A stretch of DNA of 43,515 nucleotides from Treponema sp. Its GTDB lineage: Bacteria; Spirochaetota; Spirochaetia; Treponematales; Treponemataceae. The position numbers were made by a program, and so were the translations under genes. The notes under the pieces were generated by a model, which searched no databases, was not told the origin of the DNA, and saw only the letters and a program-made list of their open reading frames with translations. Within the stretch, counting starts at the first letter, position 1. Every line of letters starts with the position of its first letter. The stretch lies in the NCBI GenBank assembly GCA_014803985.1, contig JAAVAO010000044.1, positions 83,140 to 126,654 on the forward strand, read 5' to 3'. Shown here piece after piece: positions 25,305 to 33,863 of the stretch.

Positions 25305-26522
25305 TTAGAATGCACGATTGTATTTCCAATAGAAACCAAAGCAGAAGCGATTGTATATATCATCATTGGGTAAGCGAGTTGTTTCGTATTCAAACACTGC
25401 GCTGACAGAGTGACGCTCGTTGATGTCGAACGTAAAATCAGGACGAATGTTCCAAATGAATCCGCCATCCTTGTCCCAGTTTTCGTTTTTTGCGCCCCAT
25501 GCGAATGAAGTCCATGCACCCAAATGCATTGCGGCTGTAATGTCCCACTGGATGCGACCACCTGTGTAAATCGCCATCGTATAATCCGAATACAGGTAAT
25601 CCGAAATACCAACTTCAGGTTTTATCCAAAGCGGAAGTTTTCCGAATTTGAGGTACACTGCAGCTCCCGTTCCCCACATTTTATCGCCATTAACATCGTC
25701 GCTCTTTTTTATGCCGATTCCATCCAGTCCAAACCACGCTTCAATATTGAAGATCTTTGTAAAGTCTAGCTTCAAGCCAGTGTAAAGATTTCCGCCGTGA
25801 TTTTCTTTGTCAGCATGCTTGTAGGCAACTGCAACTGTGAGCAAGTCAATCGGCTTGAGTTCCACCGCAGCGTTGATATTGAAATGTTTGAAAGATGTTT
25901 TATCAGGAATTGCCACGCCAAACTGCAAGTAATGCTTGTTGGCACTGTCAAATCCAATTGTATAGCGCGCGGCAATTGCTGTATCCGCCCATTTATAGGC
26001 GTAATCAAATTGTCCTACTACTTTGTCTTTAGCAGGCTCCCCCCCTCCAACAAAATCACCTTGCAGAACATGCGCGAGCGGCACCCAGGGGAATCCTCCG
26101 GTCTGCGGCGAAGGTCCCACCTGCCAATTGAGGCGAGTTCCCGCTCCAACTTCAAAATTTTTAAATGGGCGTACCACAAAATTGACATAACTAGCATAGC
26201 CCTTACGGTTTTCACCCATGAAACTGAATTGCGTACTTTCTGTGTTTTTAAAAGCGGCATCGCTTCCATGCCAATCCATTTCTGGAAGCCCCCACGAGAG
26301 ACCTCCATCAATCGTGAACCATTGCCAATCCAATCGAACTTGAATCGTATCTATAATACCCACCCAGTTGAACTTGTCATGTCCATCGTCTCCGTCATTT
26401 TCATAAGGCAGACCCAATCCCGTGTAAAGCGTGTTTTGAACGCTTTGCCCTTTAAGGATTTGTGCACCTACGAAATTCAAAAGAATTGCGCCTAATGCAA
26501 TCACAATCAAAAATTTTTTCAT
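25305..26522 (-). CDS. Outer-membrane beta-barrel protein (treponemal porin-like)
   Basis: A 405-residue protein with a clear signal peptide (MKKFLIVIALGAILLNFVGAQ) given here in the first 21 residues as MKKFLIVIALG then AILLNFVGAQ. The mature part alternates polar and hydrophobic residues with many Trp, Tyr and Gly, in about 16-18 strand-like segments, and ends in aromatic YWKYNRAF, a BAM-type C-terminal signal. It resembles the treponemal outer-membrane barrels that may act as porins. SD AAGGAG lies 7 nt before the ATG. A C9 tract lies about 195 bp upstream, which could modulate expression. Confidence 0.85.
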   Translation of the reverse strand: MKKFLIVIALGAILLNFVGAQILKGQSVQNTLYTGLGLPYENDGDDGHDKFNWVGIIDTIQVRLDWQWFTIDGGLSWGLPEMDWHGSDAAFKNTESTQFSFMGENRKGYASYVNFVVRPFKNFEVGAGTRLNWQVGPSPQTGGFPWVPLAHVLQGDFVGGGEPAKDKVVGQFDYAYKWADTAIAARYTIGFDSANKHYLQFGVAIPDKTSFKHFNINAAVELKPIDLLTVAVAYKHADKENHGGNLYTGLKLDFTKIFNIEAWFGLDGIGIKKSDDVNGDKMWGTGAAVYLKFGKLPLWIKPEVGISDYLYSDYTMAIYTGGRIQWDITAAMHLGAWTSFAWGAKNENWDKDGGFIWNIRPDFTFDINERHSVSAVFEYETTRLPNDDIYNRFCFGFYWKYNRAF

Positions 26523-26716
26523 AACTTACTCCTTACAAATGAAAGTGCTTAATGAGCATCTTTAAAAAAATTTCGCAAAGCAAAACAACTTTTTAATCAG
26601 CGGCAGCAATTTTTCGCGACTGCGATTGCAACGCCCCGCTTGAAACTTTGTTGCAAATGCGTATTGTCCTAAATGTAGCATAAATTTGTTTGAGGTGCAA
26701 CCGTTGAACTTCACTA

Positions 26717-26725
26717 CCCCCCCCC
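26717..26725. repeat. C9 homopolymer upstream of the outer-membrane protein gene
   Basis: TA followed by nine C on the plus strand. It lies between the toxin relic's 3' end and the outer-membrane protein gene, 195 bp from the latter's ATG. The 26523-26716 stretch is otherwise without genes. Confidence 0.85.
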
Positions 26726-26761
26726 TTATATTTCTGCTAGCTACATCTTTTTCTCGGATGT

Positions 26762-27018
26762 CTAGCAGTGATAATGCGTACCGCATTGCACGATTTCGAC
26801 AGTCTCTCCATTTATTCTGTAGACAATTCGGTTGAAGTCATCAATTCGACGACTCCAATAACCAGAGAGGTTGCCTTTTAAAGGTTCGGGCTTTCCAATT
26901 CCTTCATAACCACCACGTTCGATGTCTTTTAGAAGAGCATTCGCCTTTTGAGGAGTTTTTTGTCCTGCTGTAAGGCAAGGTAATCTTCCCAAGCTTCTTC
27001 AGTCCATGTTTTTTTCAT
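26762..27018 (-). pseudogene. Txe/YoeB-type ribosome-dependent mRNA interferase, frameshifted
   Basis: The toxin reads MKKTWTEEAWEDYLALQQD from an ATG at 27018, then loses frame in an A run (plus-strand T6 at 26956-26961). Adding one A restores KKTPQKANALLKDIERGGYEG and on to VEIVQCGTHYHC, giving the usual 85 residues. Total length 257 nt is not a multiple of three. The C-terminal catalytic His and Tyr of the YoeB family are present in the second part. It starts 4 nt after the antitoxin gene. Either a real inactivating slip, a reversible slip, or a sequencing error in the homopolymer. Confidence 0.8.
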
Positions 27019-27022
27019 GCCA

Positions 27023-27274
27023 CTACGCCTCTATCAGTTCATGTTCGGTCAACTTACCTTCTTTCGCATGGTTGATTGAACGCGCCAGCCGCTCCTGATT
27101 TTCCGCACTATAGAACGGATCTTCGTTGGAGATGTCAAACGGAATTTTGTGTTCACGAATAACTCGCTTTGCGTAAATGTTGAATGCCGCCGAAATTGAA
27201 AGCCCCACATCCTTACAGAATTTTTCAAATTTCTTTTTCGTGTCGTCTTCCATACGCACACTTACATTCATCAT
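27023..27274 (-). CDS. RelB/DinJ-type antitoxin
   Basis: An 83-residue protein. MMNVSVRMEDDTKKKFEKFC is the beta-strand and first helix of a ribbon-helix-helix DNA-binding domain; the C-terminal IPFDISNEDPFYSAENQERL is the toxin-wrapping segment typical of DinJ/RelB partners. It has a strong SD (AGGAGG, 6 nt). It heads the operon with the toxin and should repress its own promoter. Confidence 0.9.
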   Translation of the reverse strand: MMNVSVRMEDDTKKKFEKFCKDVGLSISAAFNIYAKRVIREHKIPFDISNEDPFYSAENQERLARSINHAKEGKLTEHELIEA

Positions 27275-27301
27275 ATCATTCCTCCTAAATACGTTATATC
27301 A

Positions 27302-27355
27302 ACTTATAATAAGTCATTTCACTGAAATAATACTGTCCTTTTTGTACACTGTCAA
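27302..27355 (-). promoter_or_regulatory. Toxin-antitoxin promoter with operator-like palindrome
   Basis: -35 TTGACA (27355-27350), a 17-bp spacer, and -10 TATTAT (27332-27327). ACTTATAATAAGT (27302-27314) is a 13-bp palindrome just downstream, a likely antitoxin operator. Confidence 0.75.
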
Positions 27356-27499
27356 GTCTTTTAGATGTGTCGTTCAAGGCATTTTTCGCCCTCGCCTTTC
27401 TGTTCTTTCCGTACGTCACAATTGCATATACTTCTTTAGAACCGTGAGTAAATTATGAATGACAAAAAAGCGAAAAACTGCTATAATATTATATTTAGG

Positions 27500-27980
27500 G
27501 AAGGTTTAAAATGGGCAACTAAAATAGTGTTGCCCATTTTAATGCGAGTTTCTTTCAGAAACTCGCTTATTTACTGCCATTTTTCACTTCGTTGCAAAAT
27601 GGCGTTTTCAGCAATTCAAAAGTTGAAACTTTTTTCATTGTTGAAAATTAAGGAAGTTTAAAATAAGCAACTGAAATAGCGTTGCCCATTTTAATGCGAG
27701 TTTTGAAAAAATTGAAAAAAACATGCGCTCGCGCATTTCGCGCTCATTGTGGCAAGGATCTTTTTCGCTGCTATCGCAGCGACCACAATTAGAGCGATTT
27801 TGCCTTTTTCACTGCGCCTTTGCGAATGTTTTTTTATTTTCAAAACTTGCTTGTCCATCGCGATTTTCGCTTGAAACTTCGCGCTACGCGCTTGTTGCGA
27901 AAACGCTTCGTTGCAAAATGACTTTTTGAACAATAAAAAAGTTGAAACTTTTTTATTGCTCAAAATTAGGGAATGTTTGA
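27500..27980. repeat. Dispersed repeat family 1, copy C
   Basis: Contains the core in the opposite orientation to copy A (CGCGCATTTCGCGCTCATTG, then TCGCTGCTATCGCAGCGA) and the flanking GCGAGTTT and AAAGTTGAAACTTTTTTCATTG blocks. Nothing coding is convincing between 27356 and 28133. Confidence 0.85.
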
Positions 27981-28133
27981 TAAAAAAGAATGAAACGTAG
28001 TTGCAAGAATGGTATTTTAGGAAGGAAGTCTCTCAAAATGCGGCTTGAGGCTGCCGGCGGTGGCACGCGCTCCCGCATGCTCTGTCAATTTTCATGCAGA
28101 AAAAAGAGGGCGGCGAAACCTTATTATCTAATA

Positions 28134-28143
28134 CCCCCCCCCC
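28134..28143. repeat. C10 homopolymer upstream of the LRR gene
   Basis: TA followed by ten C, 100 bp before the ATG of the LRR gene and close to its expected promoter. Confidence 0.88.
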
Positions 28144-28185
28144 GCCTATTACACTTTTTATCTCTCCCTCTCTACGAAGTGGCAT

Positions 28186-28228
28186 AAAAAGTCAAGAAAG
28201 AAAATTGCAACTTTCTTCTTGACTTTTT
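28186..28228 (+). promoter_or_regulatory. Hairpin with T run directly before the LRR ribosome-binding site
   Basis: AAAAAGTCAAGAAAG (28186-28200) pairs with CTTTCTTCTTGACTTTTT (28211-28228). The right arm ends in T5 and is followed by ATAGGAG, the SD of the LRR gene. It may work as an attenuator or protect the 5' end. Confidence 0.55.
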
Positions 28229-28242
28229 ATAGGAGTAAAAAA

Positions 28243-28923
28243 ATGAAAAGCATGTACATTGAAAAAGGAAATAAAAAGAACATAGCATATTTTATCGGAA
28301 GTTTCAAAGATAATAACTTTGTTGAGATTGACAATACTGCTACCATATCGGAATCTGCGTTCGCACATTCCGATGTCGAGAAAATTCTGTTCAAAAATTG
28401 TTCCCCGAACATCGGCGAAAAGGCGTTTGAGGGCTGTGAATCGCTCGTTACGGTTATTTTCGGCGAATTGGAGAAAGACAAACAGGATAATGACAAATCG
28501 GAGACAACCAATAACCAAACAACCAATAACCAAACAACCAATAACCAAACAACCAATAACCAAACAACTAATAACCAGACAACTACAGAGAACTACGAAA
28601 CAAAGATTGGAAAAAATACCATAAAGAACCTAAAACTCGCTTCCACCAGCAGCGCTTACGATATCCAAGCCAATGCGTTCAAAGACTGCGCGAAACTTGC
28701 AACGCTCGTCCTCCCTCAAGTGAGTAGCACTCTTACCATAGAAAAAGATGCTTTTAGCGGTTGCGGAGCGTTGCGCACTGTGGTCGCCATCTGTGATAAG
28801 GTAGACTTTACCGCCAATCCTTTTGCGGACTCCTCCGAACACCTGACGTTCATCTGCAAGGAAAATTCCGACGTGGCGCGGTTTGCCCGCGAGAATGGCT
28901 ACAGGAGCGTGTATGTCGGATAG
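28243..28923 (+). CDS. BspA-type leucine-rich-repeat protein with Thr-Asn-Gln linker
   Basis: A 226-residue protein. Start at 28243 with SD AGGAG. It has two LRR_5 segments: ISESAFAHSDVEKILF and IGEKAFEGCESLVTVIF before, and IQANAFKDCAKLATLVLP and IEKDAFSGCGALRTVV after, a linker with five copies of TTNNQ (residues about 88-112). There is no signal peptide, so it is probably cytoplasmic, unlike most BspA proteins. The stop overlaps the FRG gene by 11 nt, so the two are made together. The TTNNQ copy number may vary by recombination. Confidence 0.82.
   Translation: MKSMYIEKGNKKNIAYFIGSFKDNNFVEIDNTATISESAFAHSDVEKILFKNCSPNIGEKAFEGCESLVTVIFGELEKDKQDNDKSETTNNQTTNNQTTNNQTTNNQTTNNQTTTENYETKIGKNTIKNLKLASTSSAYDIQANAFKDCAKLATLVLPQVSSTLTIEKDAFSGCGALRTVVAICDKVDFTANPFADSSEHLTFICKENSDVARFARENGYRSVYVG
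28504..28578 (+). repeat. Five 15-bp repeats inside the LRR gene
   Basis: Units of ACAACCAATAACCAA; the first four are identical and the fifth has two changes. They encode TTNNQ and keep the frame for any copy number. Confidence 0.93.
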
Positions 28924-30076
28924 GCTGTTTGAAAAGGCGGAGAGAATCAAGGGGTACGGCTCTTACCCAACGCGCAAAAGCCACGCTTCCGTAGAAGGAA
29001 TCAAGTCGTTCAAGGGGGGCAAGGTCAATGTCACAGTCATCGAGTCTTTGGACGAATATGTGCGCTTTGTCGATACGCTAAAGACGGACTTTGTAAATCC
29101 CGTGTTCTACCGTGGGCAGACGAACGCGAATTATCTTCCTGTGCCGAGTTCGCTGCGAAAGGATCCTGCGAACGAGAACCTGATGATTGAGGCGTTCTCC
29201 CGCTATTTTTCGAACGAGGTGGACGCATGCAGGAATGCCGTGGAAAAGCTCGCCCTTATGCAGCACTTCGGACTGAAAACACGCTTCCTCGACATCAGCG
29301 AGAATCCGCTTGCCGCGTTGTACTTCGCGTGCGTACCGTATAAGAAATTCAGAAGTGTCGCCACGGACAACGAGGAGACATGGGGCGAAATCGTGCTTTT
29401 TCGTGAGGCGGAGAAAAAGGATAACAAGACAAAACCCGCGCGCCCCAAGACCGCAGAAAACTCCAACGCGAGCGTCATCGCGAACACCGCGTTCATGGAG
29501 CGGGGATTCCGCCTGTGGGATCTTGGCTCGCTTTGGAAAAAGGACGCGAACCAGGCATATAATGAGAAGTACATAGACCTCAAGAGCATCGTGCGGAAAT
29601 CGCTCATTGTCCGCGTTCCGCAGAACAATCCGCGCATAAAGAACCAGCGCGGCGCGTTCATCCTTGCAAATGCGAACATGGCGTATATATGGAAAAATGA
29701 CAAGGAAATCAAGCAAGAGGAATTGACCAAGTATATTCTGCAAAGTGAGAAAGGAATCACCTATGCATCCTTGCTTGAAAACAGTCCGTTCAAGGCTGAT
29801 TTGGACGAAACAAAAACGTGGCTTATGAATTTTTTGAAGGTGAAGCCCTATGACGACGACAACGAGTTTGAGGTGTTCAGGACAGACCCGTTCGACCTAC
29901 GGCGGCTCTTTTACAAGGACGAAAAAGGAATCCAGCAGGTTGTCCTCATTCCGCCCGAAGCAAAGAACAAAATAAAAGACGAGTTGGGGCGTTTCAACAT
30001 CACGGAAGAATTCATCTATCCTGACATGGACAGTGTGGCAAACGAGATAAACGAAAAAGTCGATAAAAAAGAATAA
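28913..30076 (+). CDS. FRG-domain protein
   Basis: A 387-residue protein. The FRG signature is intact: FYRGQTNANYLPVPSSLR (residues about 65-82) and QHFGLKTRFLDIS then ENPLAALYFAC (about 117-140). The start at 28913 has SD AGGAG and lies inside the end of the LRR gene. FRG proteins are common in mobile and defence-associated loci but their chemistry is not settled. The C-terminal 150 residues (RVPQNNPRIKNQRGAF) match the usual FRG extension. The strict LRR-FRG coupling suggests a target-recognition part and an effector part. Confidence 0.85.
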   Translation: MSDRLFEKAERIKGYGSYPTRKSHASVEGIKSFKGGKVNVTVIESLDEYVRFVDTLKTDFVNPVFYRGQTNANYLPVPSSLRKDPANENLMIEAFSRYFSNEVDACRNAVEKLALMQHFGLKTRFLDISENPLAALYFACVPYKKFRSVATDNEETWGEIVLFREAEKKDNKTKPARPKTAENSNASVIANTAFMERGFRLWDLGSLWKKDANQAYNEKYIDLKSIVRKSLIVRVPQNNPRIKNQRGAFILANANMAYIWKNDKEIKQEELTKYILQSEKGITYASLLENSPFKADLDETKTWLMNFLKVKPYDDDNEFEVFRTDPFDLRRLFYKDEKGIQQVVLIPPEAKNKIKDELGRFNITEEFIYPDMDSVANEINEKVDKKE

Positions 30077-30114
30077 CTCGGCGGGAGCGTTGGTCGCAAG
30101 ATTTGCACAGAAAA

Positions 30115-30415
30115 ACAAACTGTTTGACATGCATACGGTTGTCTTCGGCTTCGTTCTCGTTCGTTCTTGCGTACTTTACACCACCCCACGTGCGAGACTA
30201 GAACAGGCTAGGGATTGGAGCGGGCGCGGAGCGATTCCGGAGCGAAGCGGAGGAATGGAGGCGATAGCCGGAACCGCGCAAAGCCCGACCCGCTTTGCGG
30301 GGAGCCTCCGTAGGATATGACTTTGGACTAAGAATCTACCCCCCCCCCCCTCGCAAAATGAATTATTTTAAATACATAGGAGACACTGCCATATTATCGA
30401 GAATTCACAATACCT
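30115..30415. repeat. Direct repeat 1 (left flank of the ART cassette)
   Basis: Contains GTACTTTACACCACCCCACG, CTAGAACAGGCTAGGGATTG, GGGGAGCCTCCGTAGGATATG and a poly-C tract followed by GCAAAATGAATTATTTTAAA...AATACCTT. The same pieces recur at 32215-32657. The nearly identical final 115 bp is the strongest part. Confidence 0.88.
30339..30350. repeat. C12 homopolymer in direct repeat 1
   Basis: The matching position of direct repeat 2 (32586-32591) has only six C, in otherwise nearly identical sequence. Confidence 0.93.
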
Positions 30416-30500
30416 TGCATGGAGCTTGGATATGTGTTAAAATAAAACTGTTCAATGAAAAAGTTCTTCAAGGATTTTGACCACGATTTGTTGTAAGAAC

Positions 30501-30526
30501 CTTATGAATTGCTGAAAATTCATAAG
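30501..30526. promoter_or_regulatory. Inverted repeat upstream of the ART cassette
   Basis: CTTATGAATT-gctgaa-AATTCATAAG, a perfect 10-bp stem about 150 nt before the first gene. It could be an operator or a terminator protecting the cassette from read-through. The rest of 30416-30678 shows no gene. Confidence 0.5.
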
Positions 30527-30678
30527 AAAATCTTTGATTTGTGACCTTTTGCAATGAAGTGGGAACTTTAAACGTTTTATTTATATTGCCTGAAAACTGT
30601 GTGCTTTGCTTGCTTTAAAGGGAGGGGTGGAATTACTCTGCATTTAATCAAAATATTTTATAGGAAAAACAAAAGACA

Positions 30679-31251
30679 ATGAAAGTGCTGGCTTTTCATG
30701 GTACGGATTATGATGTTGCACAAAAAATAGATCACGAGGGATTTATTTCAAAGCCAAGTCTAGAACATTGGTTAGGAAATGCAATTTATTTTTATATAGA
30801 CGAGTTGCTGGCAAAATGGTGGACAACAAGACCGTCAAATAAATTCGGCACAACTATCAAAAAATCAGCGTTGATTAAAGCCTATATTTCGGTAGAAGAT
30901 GATCGAGTTTTGGATTTGCGCAAACTGGATGACTATAATACGTTCATTAAGTGGGAAAATGAATACGAGAAACAAACAATAGAAATGTCTAATAAAATGC
31001 ACACTGGTTGCCCGATAGATTTTAAAGAATATAGATGTGGCTTGTTTGATAGCATATTTCGGGATAAAGGCATAGATGTGATAGCTGGATGCTTTCATAA
31101 ACCAAATCAGCCGTATTTTACTACAGATAAGATACATGATATATTAAGGCGGCTGGAGTTGACTTATACGGAAATTCAGGTGGCGGTCAAAGCTGAGAAA
31201 CAAAAAGAAATTATCACTATCGTAGATATTTACAAACAGAATTCTGTTTGA
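30679..31251 (+). CDS. ADP-ribosyltransferase-like protein (DUF3990-like)
   Basis: A 190-residue protein. The N-terminus AFHGTDYDVAQKIDHEGF and WLGNAIYFY...AKWW resemble the H and Y strands of the ADP-ribosyltransferase fold as seen in DUF3990. GIDVIAGCFHKP and EIQVAVKAEKQKEI match the later conserved strands. If right, it modifies a target with ADP-ribose from NAD. It heads a three-gene unit in an AT-rich cassette. The SD is weak (AGGAAAA). The usual catalytic Glu/Gln is not certain, and I did not have an alignment. Confidence 0.6.
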   Translation: MKVLAFHGTDYDVAQKIDHEGFISKPSLEHWLGNAIYFYIDELLAKWWTTRPSNKFGTTIKKSALIKAYISVEDDRVLDLRKLDDYNTFIKWENEYEKQTIEMSNKMHTGCPIDFKEYRCGLFDSIFRDKGIDVIAGCFHKPNQPYFTTDKIHDILRRLELTYTEIQVAVKAEKQKEIITIVDIYKQNSV

Positions 31252-31267
31252 GTATGGGAGATATATA

Positions 31268-31540
31268 ATGGCAGATTACAAGGATGAGAGGGCGACAAAT
31301 TCATTGCGGCTGATTTTCGGGGATGAAATAATTGAGACCGTCCCAGTCGATGAAAAGGAATTGCTGTCAATCGATTCAATTGGAAATTGGACTGGACACA
31401 AACCTTTGCCAAAGGAAGTTTCATATCATTCGCCCATGCCGAGCAGAGGAAATCCGATGCTCATAGAAGAAAAGTACGTCACTATGTTCCAAATTGACAA
31501 TAAAATTGAGCAAATGAAGGCTGAATATCTTGGAGGATAA
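31268..31540 (+). CDS. Small unknown protein, second gene of the ART cassette
   Basis: A 90-residue acidic protein starting 16 nt after the ART-like gene with SD GGGAG. No family recognised; the middle is Pro/Ser-rich (GHKPLPKEVSYHSPMPSRGN) and the C-terminus is a helix (FQIDNKIEQMKAEYLGG). Its position suggests an antitoxin, adaptor or regulator. Confidence 0.7.
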   Translation: MADYKDERATNSLRLIFGDEIIETVPVDEKELLSIDSIGNWTGHKPLPKEVSYHSPMPSRGNPMLIEEKYVTMFQIDNKIEQMKAEYLGG

Positions 31541-31542
31541 AT

Positions 31543-32046
31543 ATGGACAATTTGGCATCACGATACAAAAAGATATATTCAGAATATCTTGAGACTGTCG
31601 CGCCCTTGATTATACGATACGAGACATTGGTCAATAAGTTTCCGATTGGAATATTAAATGAGATACGGGCGGTTTTCGGGCATTTGGCTAAATACAATGT
31701 GTCGGAGCAGGAAGAAACGAAAGAGAAAGAACTTTCTAAGGCAGAAAATCACTTTACAAGACTAAAAAGGGATTGCTATAAATATCTTTGCATGGCTTAT
31801 GAAGATAAGTATAAGGAATTCCAAAATCTTGCAATAGATAGATTTGAAGAGCCTATCAAAACCATGGCAATAAAAGTGAGTCAACTTCATGAAAAAGCCA
31901 TAGATAATGTACTGATTGCGCGCGAGATGGAACTTAGCATATATTCAGAAGAAAAACATGAAAAATCATTCAATTATTATGAACAAGCATTTGAATATTT
32001 TAATAAAATCCAAGACATCATAAAGCAAACAATAGAAAAAATATAA
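31543..32046 (+). CDS. Helical protein of unknown function, third gene of the ART cassette
   Basis: A 167-residue protein, almost all helix and rich in Lys and Glu (ETKEKELSKAENHF, KSFNYYEQAFEYFNKIQD), so coiled-coil or four-helix type. It starts 2 nt after the previous gene with SD GGAGG. No homology recognised. It could be an antitoxin or a sensor partner for the ART-like protein. Confidence 0.72.
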   Translation: MDNLASRYKKIYSEYLETVAPLIIRYETLVNKFPIGILNEIRAVFGHLAKYNVSEQEETKEKELSKAENHFTRLKRDCYKYLCMAYEDKYKEFQNLAIDRFEEPIKTMAIKVSQLHEKAIDNVLIAREMELSIYSEEKHEKSFNYYEQAFEYFNKIQDIIKQTIEKI

Positions 32047-32099
32047 ACTGAATTTTTAGTTTATACAAAATAGAAGGCAGCAACATCCACATTATGAAA

Positions 32100-32657
32100 T
32101 GACAAGACCTCTACGATGATAAATAAAATTGAAGCCACACCTAGTTTTGTAGGCAAGTTTGCATTGCAAACTCGGTAGCAATTCCGCAGGAATTGCGCAC
32201 TTTACGCAAAACTGACCTAGTGGGTTGTCCTTGACTTCGTTCTTATACATTCTTGCGTACTTTACACCACCCCACGTGCGAGCCTAGAACAGGCTAGGGA
32301 TTGTGGCGAAAGATGCATCGCTTCTCCATTTCTATTCCTCGACTTTCGGTCGCAGGGCTTTGCCCTGCTTACCCAGTTTTGTTTTTGAGAGTTTTTGCGT
32401 TTTTTGGTAGCGAAGCGAACAAAAATGCGAGTTTTACGAGCAAGTAAAAACTCGGTAGCAATTCCGCAGGAATTGCGCACTTTACGCAAAACTGACCTAG
32501 TGGGTTGTCTTCGGCTTCGTTCTTATACATTCTTGCGCGCTTTGCGGGGAGCCTCCGTAGGATATGACTTTGGACTAAGAATCTACCCCCCTTGCAAAAT
32601 GAATTATTTTAAATACATAGGAGACACTGCCATATTATCGAGAATTCACAATACCTT
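32100..32657. repeat. Direct repeat 2 and family 2 hairpin string (right flank of the ART cassette)
   Basis: Two copies of GGTAGCAATTCCGCAGGAATT...GCAAAACTGACCTAGTGGG occur (near 32170 and 32455), with an inverted CAGGGCTTTGCCCTG hairpin between them. The end (32539-32657) repeats 30292-30415, with C6 at 32586-32591, and runs into the 3' end of the flavoprotein gene. No gene is supported here. Confidence 0.88.
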
Positions 32658-33662
32658 CTATTGATCCATAAATGAAAACTTTTTTGATATATGCCCCGCT
32701 AACTGCCATTGTCGCTGCATATAGTTTTTTACATCCGACACATTAGTCTTATAGGTTTCCAGTATGCTTTGTCTGTCAGTATAGTTAGAAATAATTGCAA
32801 GCGCCGCATAATATCCACTTTCCATAGCGCACGATATGCCCTCTCCCATAGGATTCAAAAATCCTGCGTTTTCACCCGCCTTCAAGATACCACCCCCGCC
32901 ATAATCAATGTCAAAAGGCGGCTCAACGGTGCGAATAAGCCATTTGTCTGTTCTTAATTGTTTGTTGATAGTGAGCGCGTGCTTTTCTTGCATATATGAT
33001 TCAAACACTTCATAATACTTCTGTATTTCGCGCTGATCGGCACTCGCAACACCTAACACAAGCATATCGTCTTTTACATTAAACCACGCATCGTAGCCTG
33101 ATAATTCGGCTTGCAGATACGCATAAAAATAATGCGGATCTAAATCAATTGCACCGTAATTGTAGGTTTGGTATGTAATGACAGTACGATGTATTTTTTT
33201 GCCGATTCCAACCGCCCCCGAACAGTCAATTGCATATCGTGCTTGCTCGACAGTACCGTTTACCGTTATTTCAATTATTTCTTCCGCTTCCTGTATAGCA
33301 GTAACGACACTTTCATCTTTTACTTTTGTTCCCGCTTCTTGTGCAAGCGACAAAAGCCAATAATCAAACTTATCACGCCATATATTCAAACCGCGACTTG
33401 AAAATCGATATTCGCGCCCATCATCGTCCGTAAAGATCATACCGCGATTATCGACAGGAGTACAAGTAACGGATTGCGGCACAGCACATCCAAACTGCTC
33501 CTCAATAAAACGCATTGACCGTTCTATTACAATTCCCGAACAACTTTTATATCTCGGCAACTTGCATTTTTCCAAAAGCAAAACCGTAAGTCCGCTCTTT
33601 GATAGTGTCCGTGCGGCAATACAACCACAAGGACCGGCCCCTATTACAATCACATCATACAT
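32658..33662 (-). CDS. FAD-dependent geranylgeranyl-reductase-family oxidoreductase
   Basis: A 334-residue flavoprotein. The start at 33662 has AGGTG upstream and leads straight into the FAD-binding MYDVIVIGAGPCGCIAART. KLPRYKSCSGIVIERS is the GGR-family motif, and GENAGFLNPMGEGI is the second FAD motif. Members reduce isoprenoid double bonds or act as flavin monooxygenases. The frame is open upstream to 33812 but those residues are not part of the family. The gene ends 1 nt after direct repeat 2, so its 3' end may have been trimmed by the recombination that placed the cassette. Confidence 0.87.
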   Translation of the reverse strand: MYDVIVIGAGPCGCIAARTLSKSGLTVLLLEKCKLPRYKSCSGIVIERSMRFIEEQFGCAVPQSVTCTPVDNRGMIFTDDDGREYRFSSRGLNIWRDKFDYWLLSLAQEAGTKVKDESVVTAIQEAEEIIEITVNGTVEQARYAIDCSGAVGIGKKIHRTVITYQTYNYGAIDLDPHYFYAYLQAELSGYDAWFNVKDDMLVLGVASADQREIQKYYEVFESYMQEKHALTINKQLRTDKWLIRTVEPPFDIDYGGGGILKAGENAGFLNPMGEGISCAMESGYYAALAIISNYTDRQSILETYKTNVSDVKNYMQRQWQLAGHISKKFSFMDQ

Positions 33663-33863
33663 AAAACACCTATTAAACCCACGCTCTTTTGTTGCCACAT
33701 ACACTTTCTTGGGCGCATTCAAGAGCTTAAAAGATCCATTCGCCGTGATAATCGTATTGCAAAACACGGCTTGTCTCTGTGCAAAACCTTGCTTGATTGC
33801 GCACACTCGCATCCATACGCAATTTTACCTGCCAAACAGTTTCACACAATCTCTATTCTTTTT

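Noticed and set aside
28227..28556. Val/Leu-rich minus-strand ORF with repeated LLVVW
   Set aside because: It is the antisense of the TTNNQ repeats; the apparent membrane protein is an artefact.
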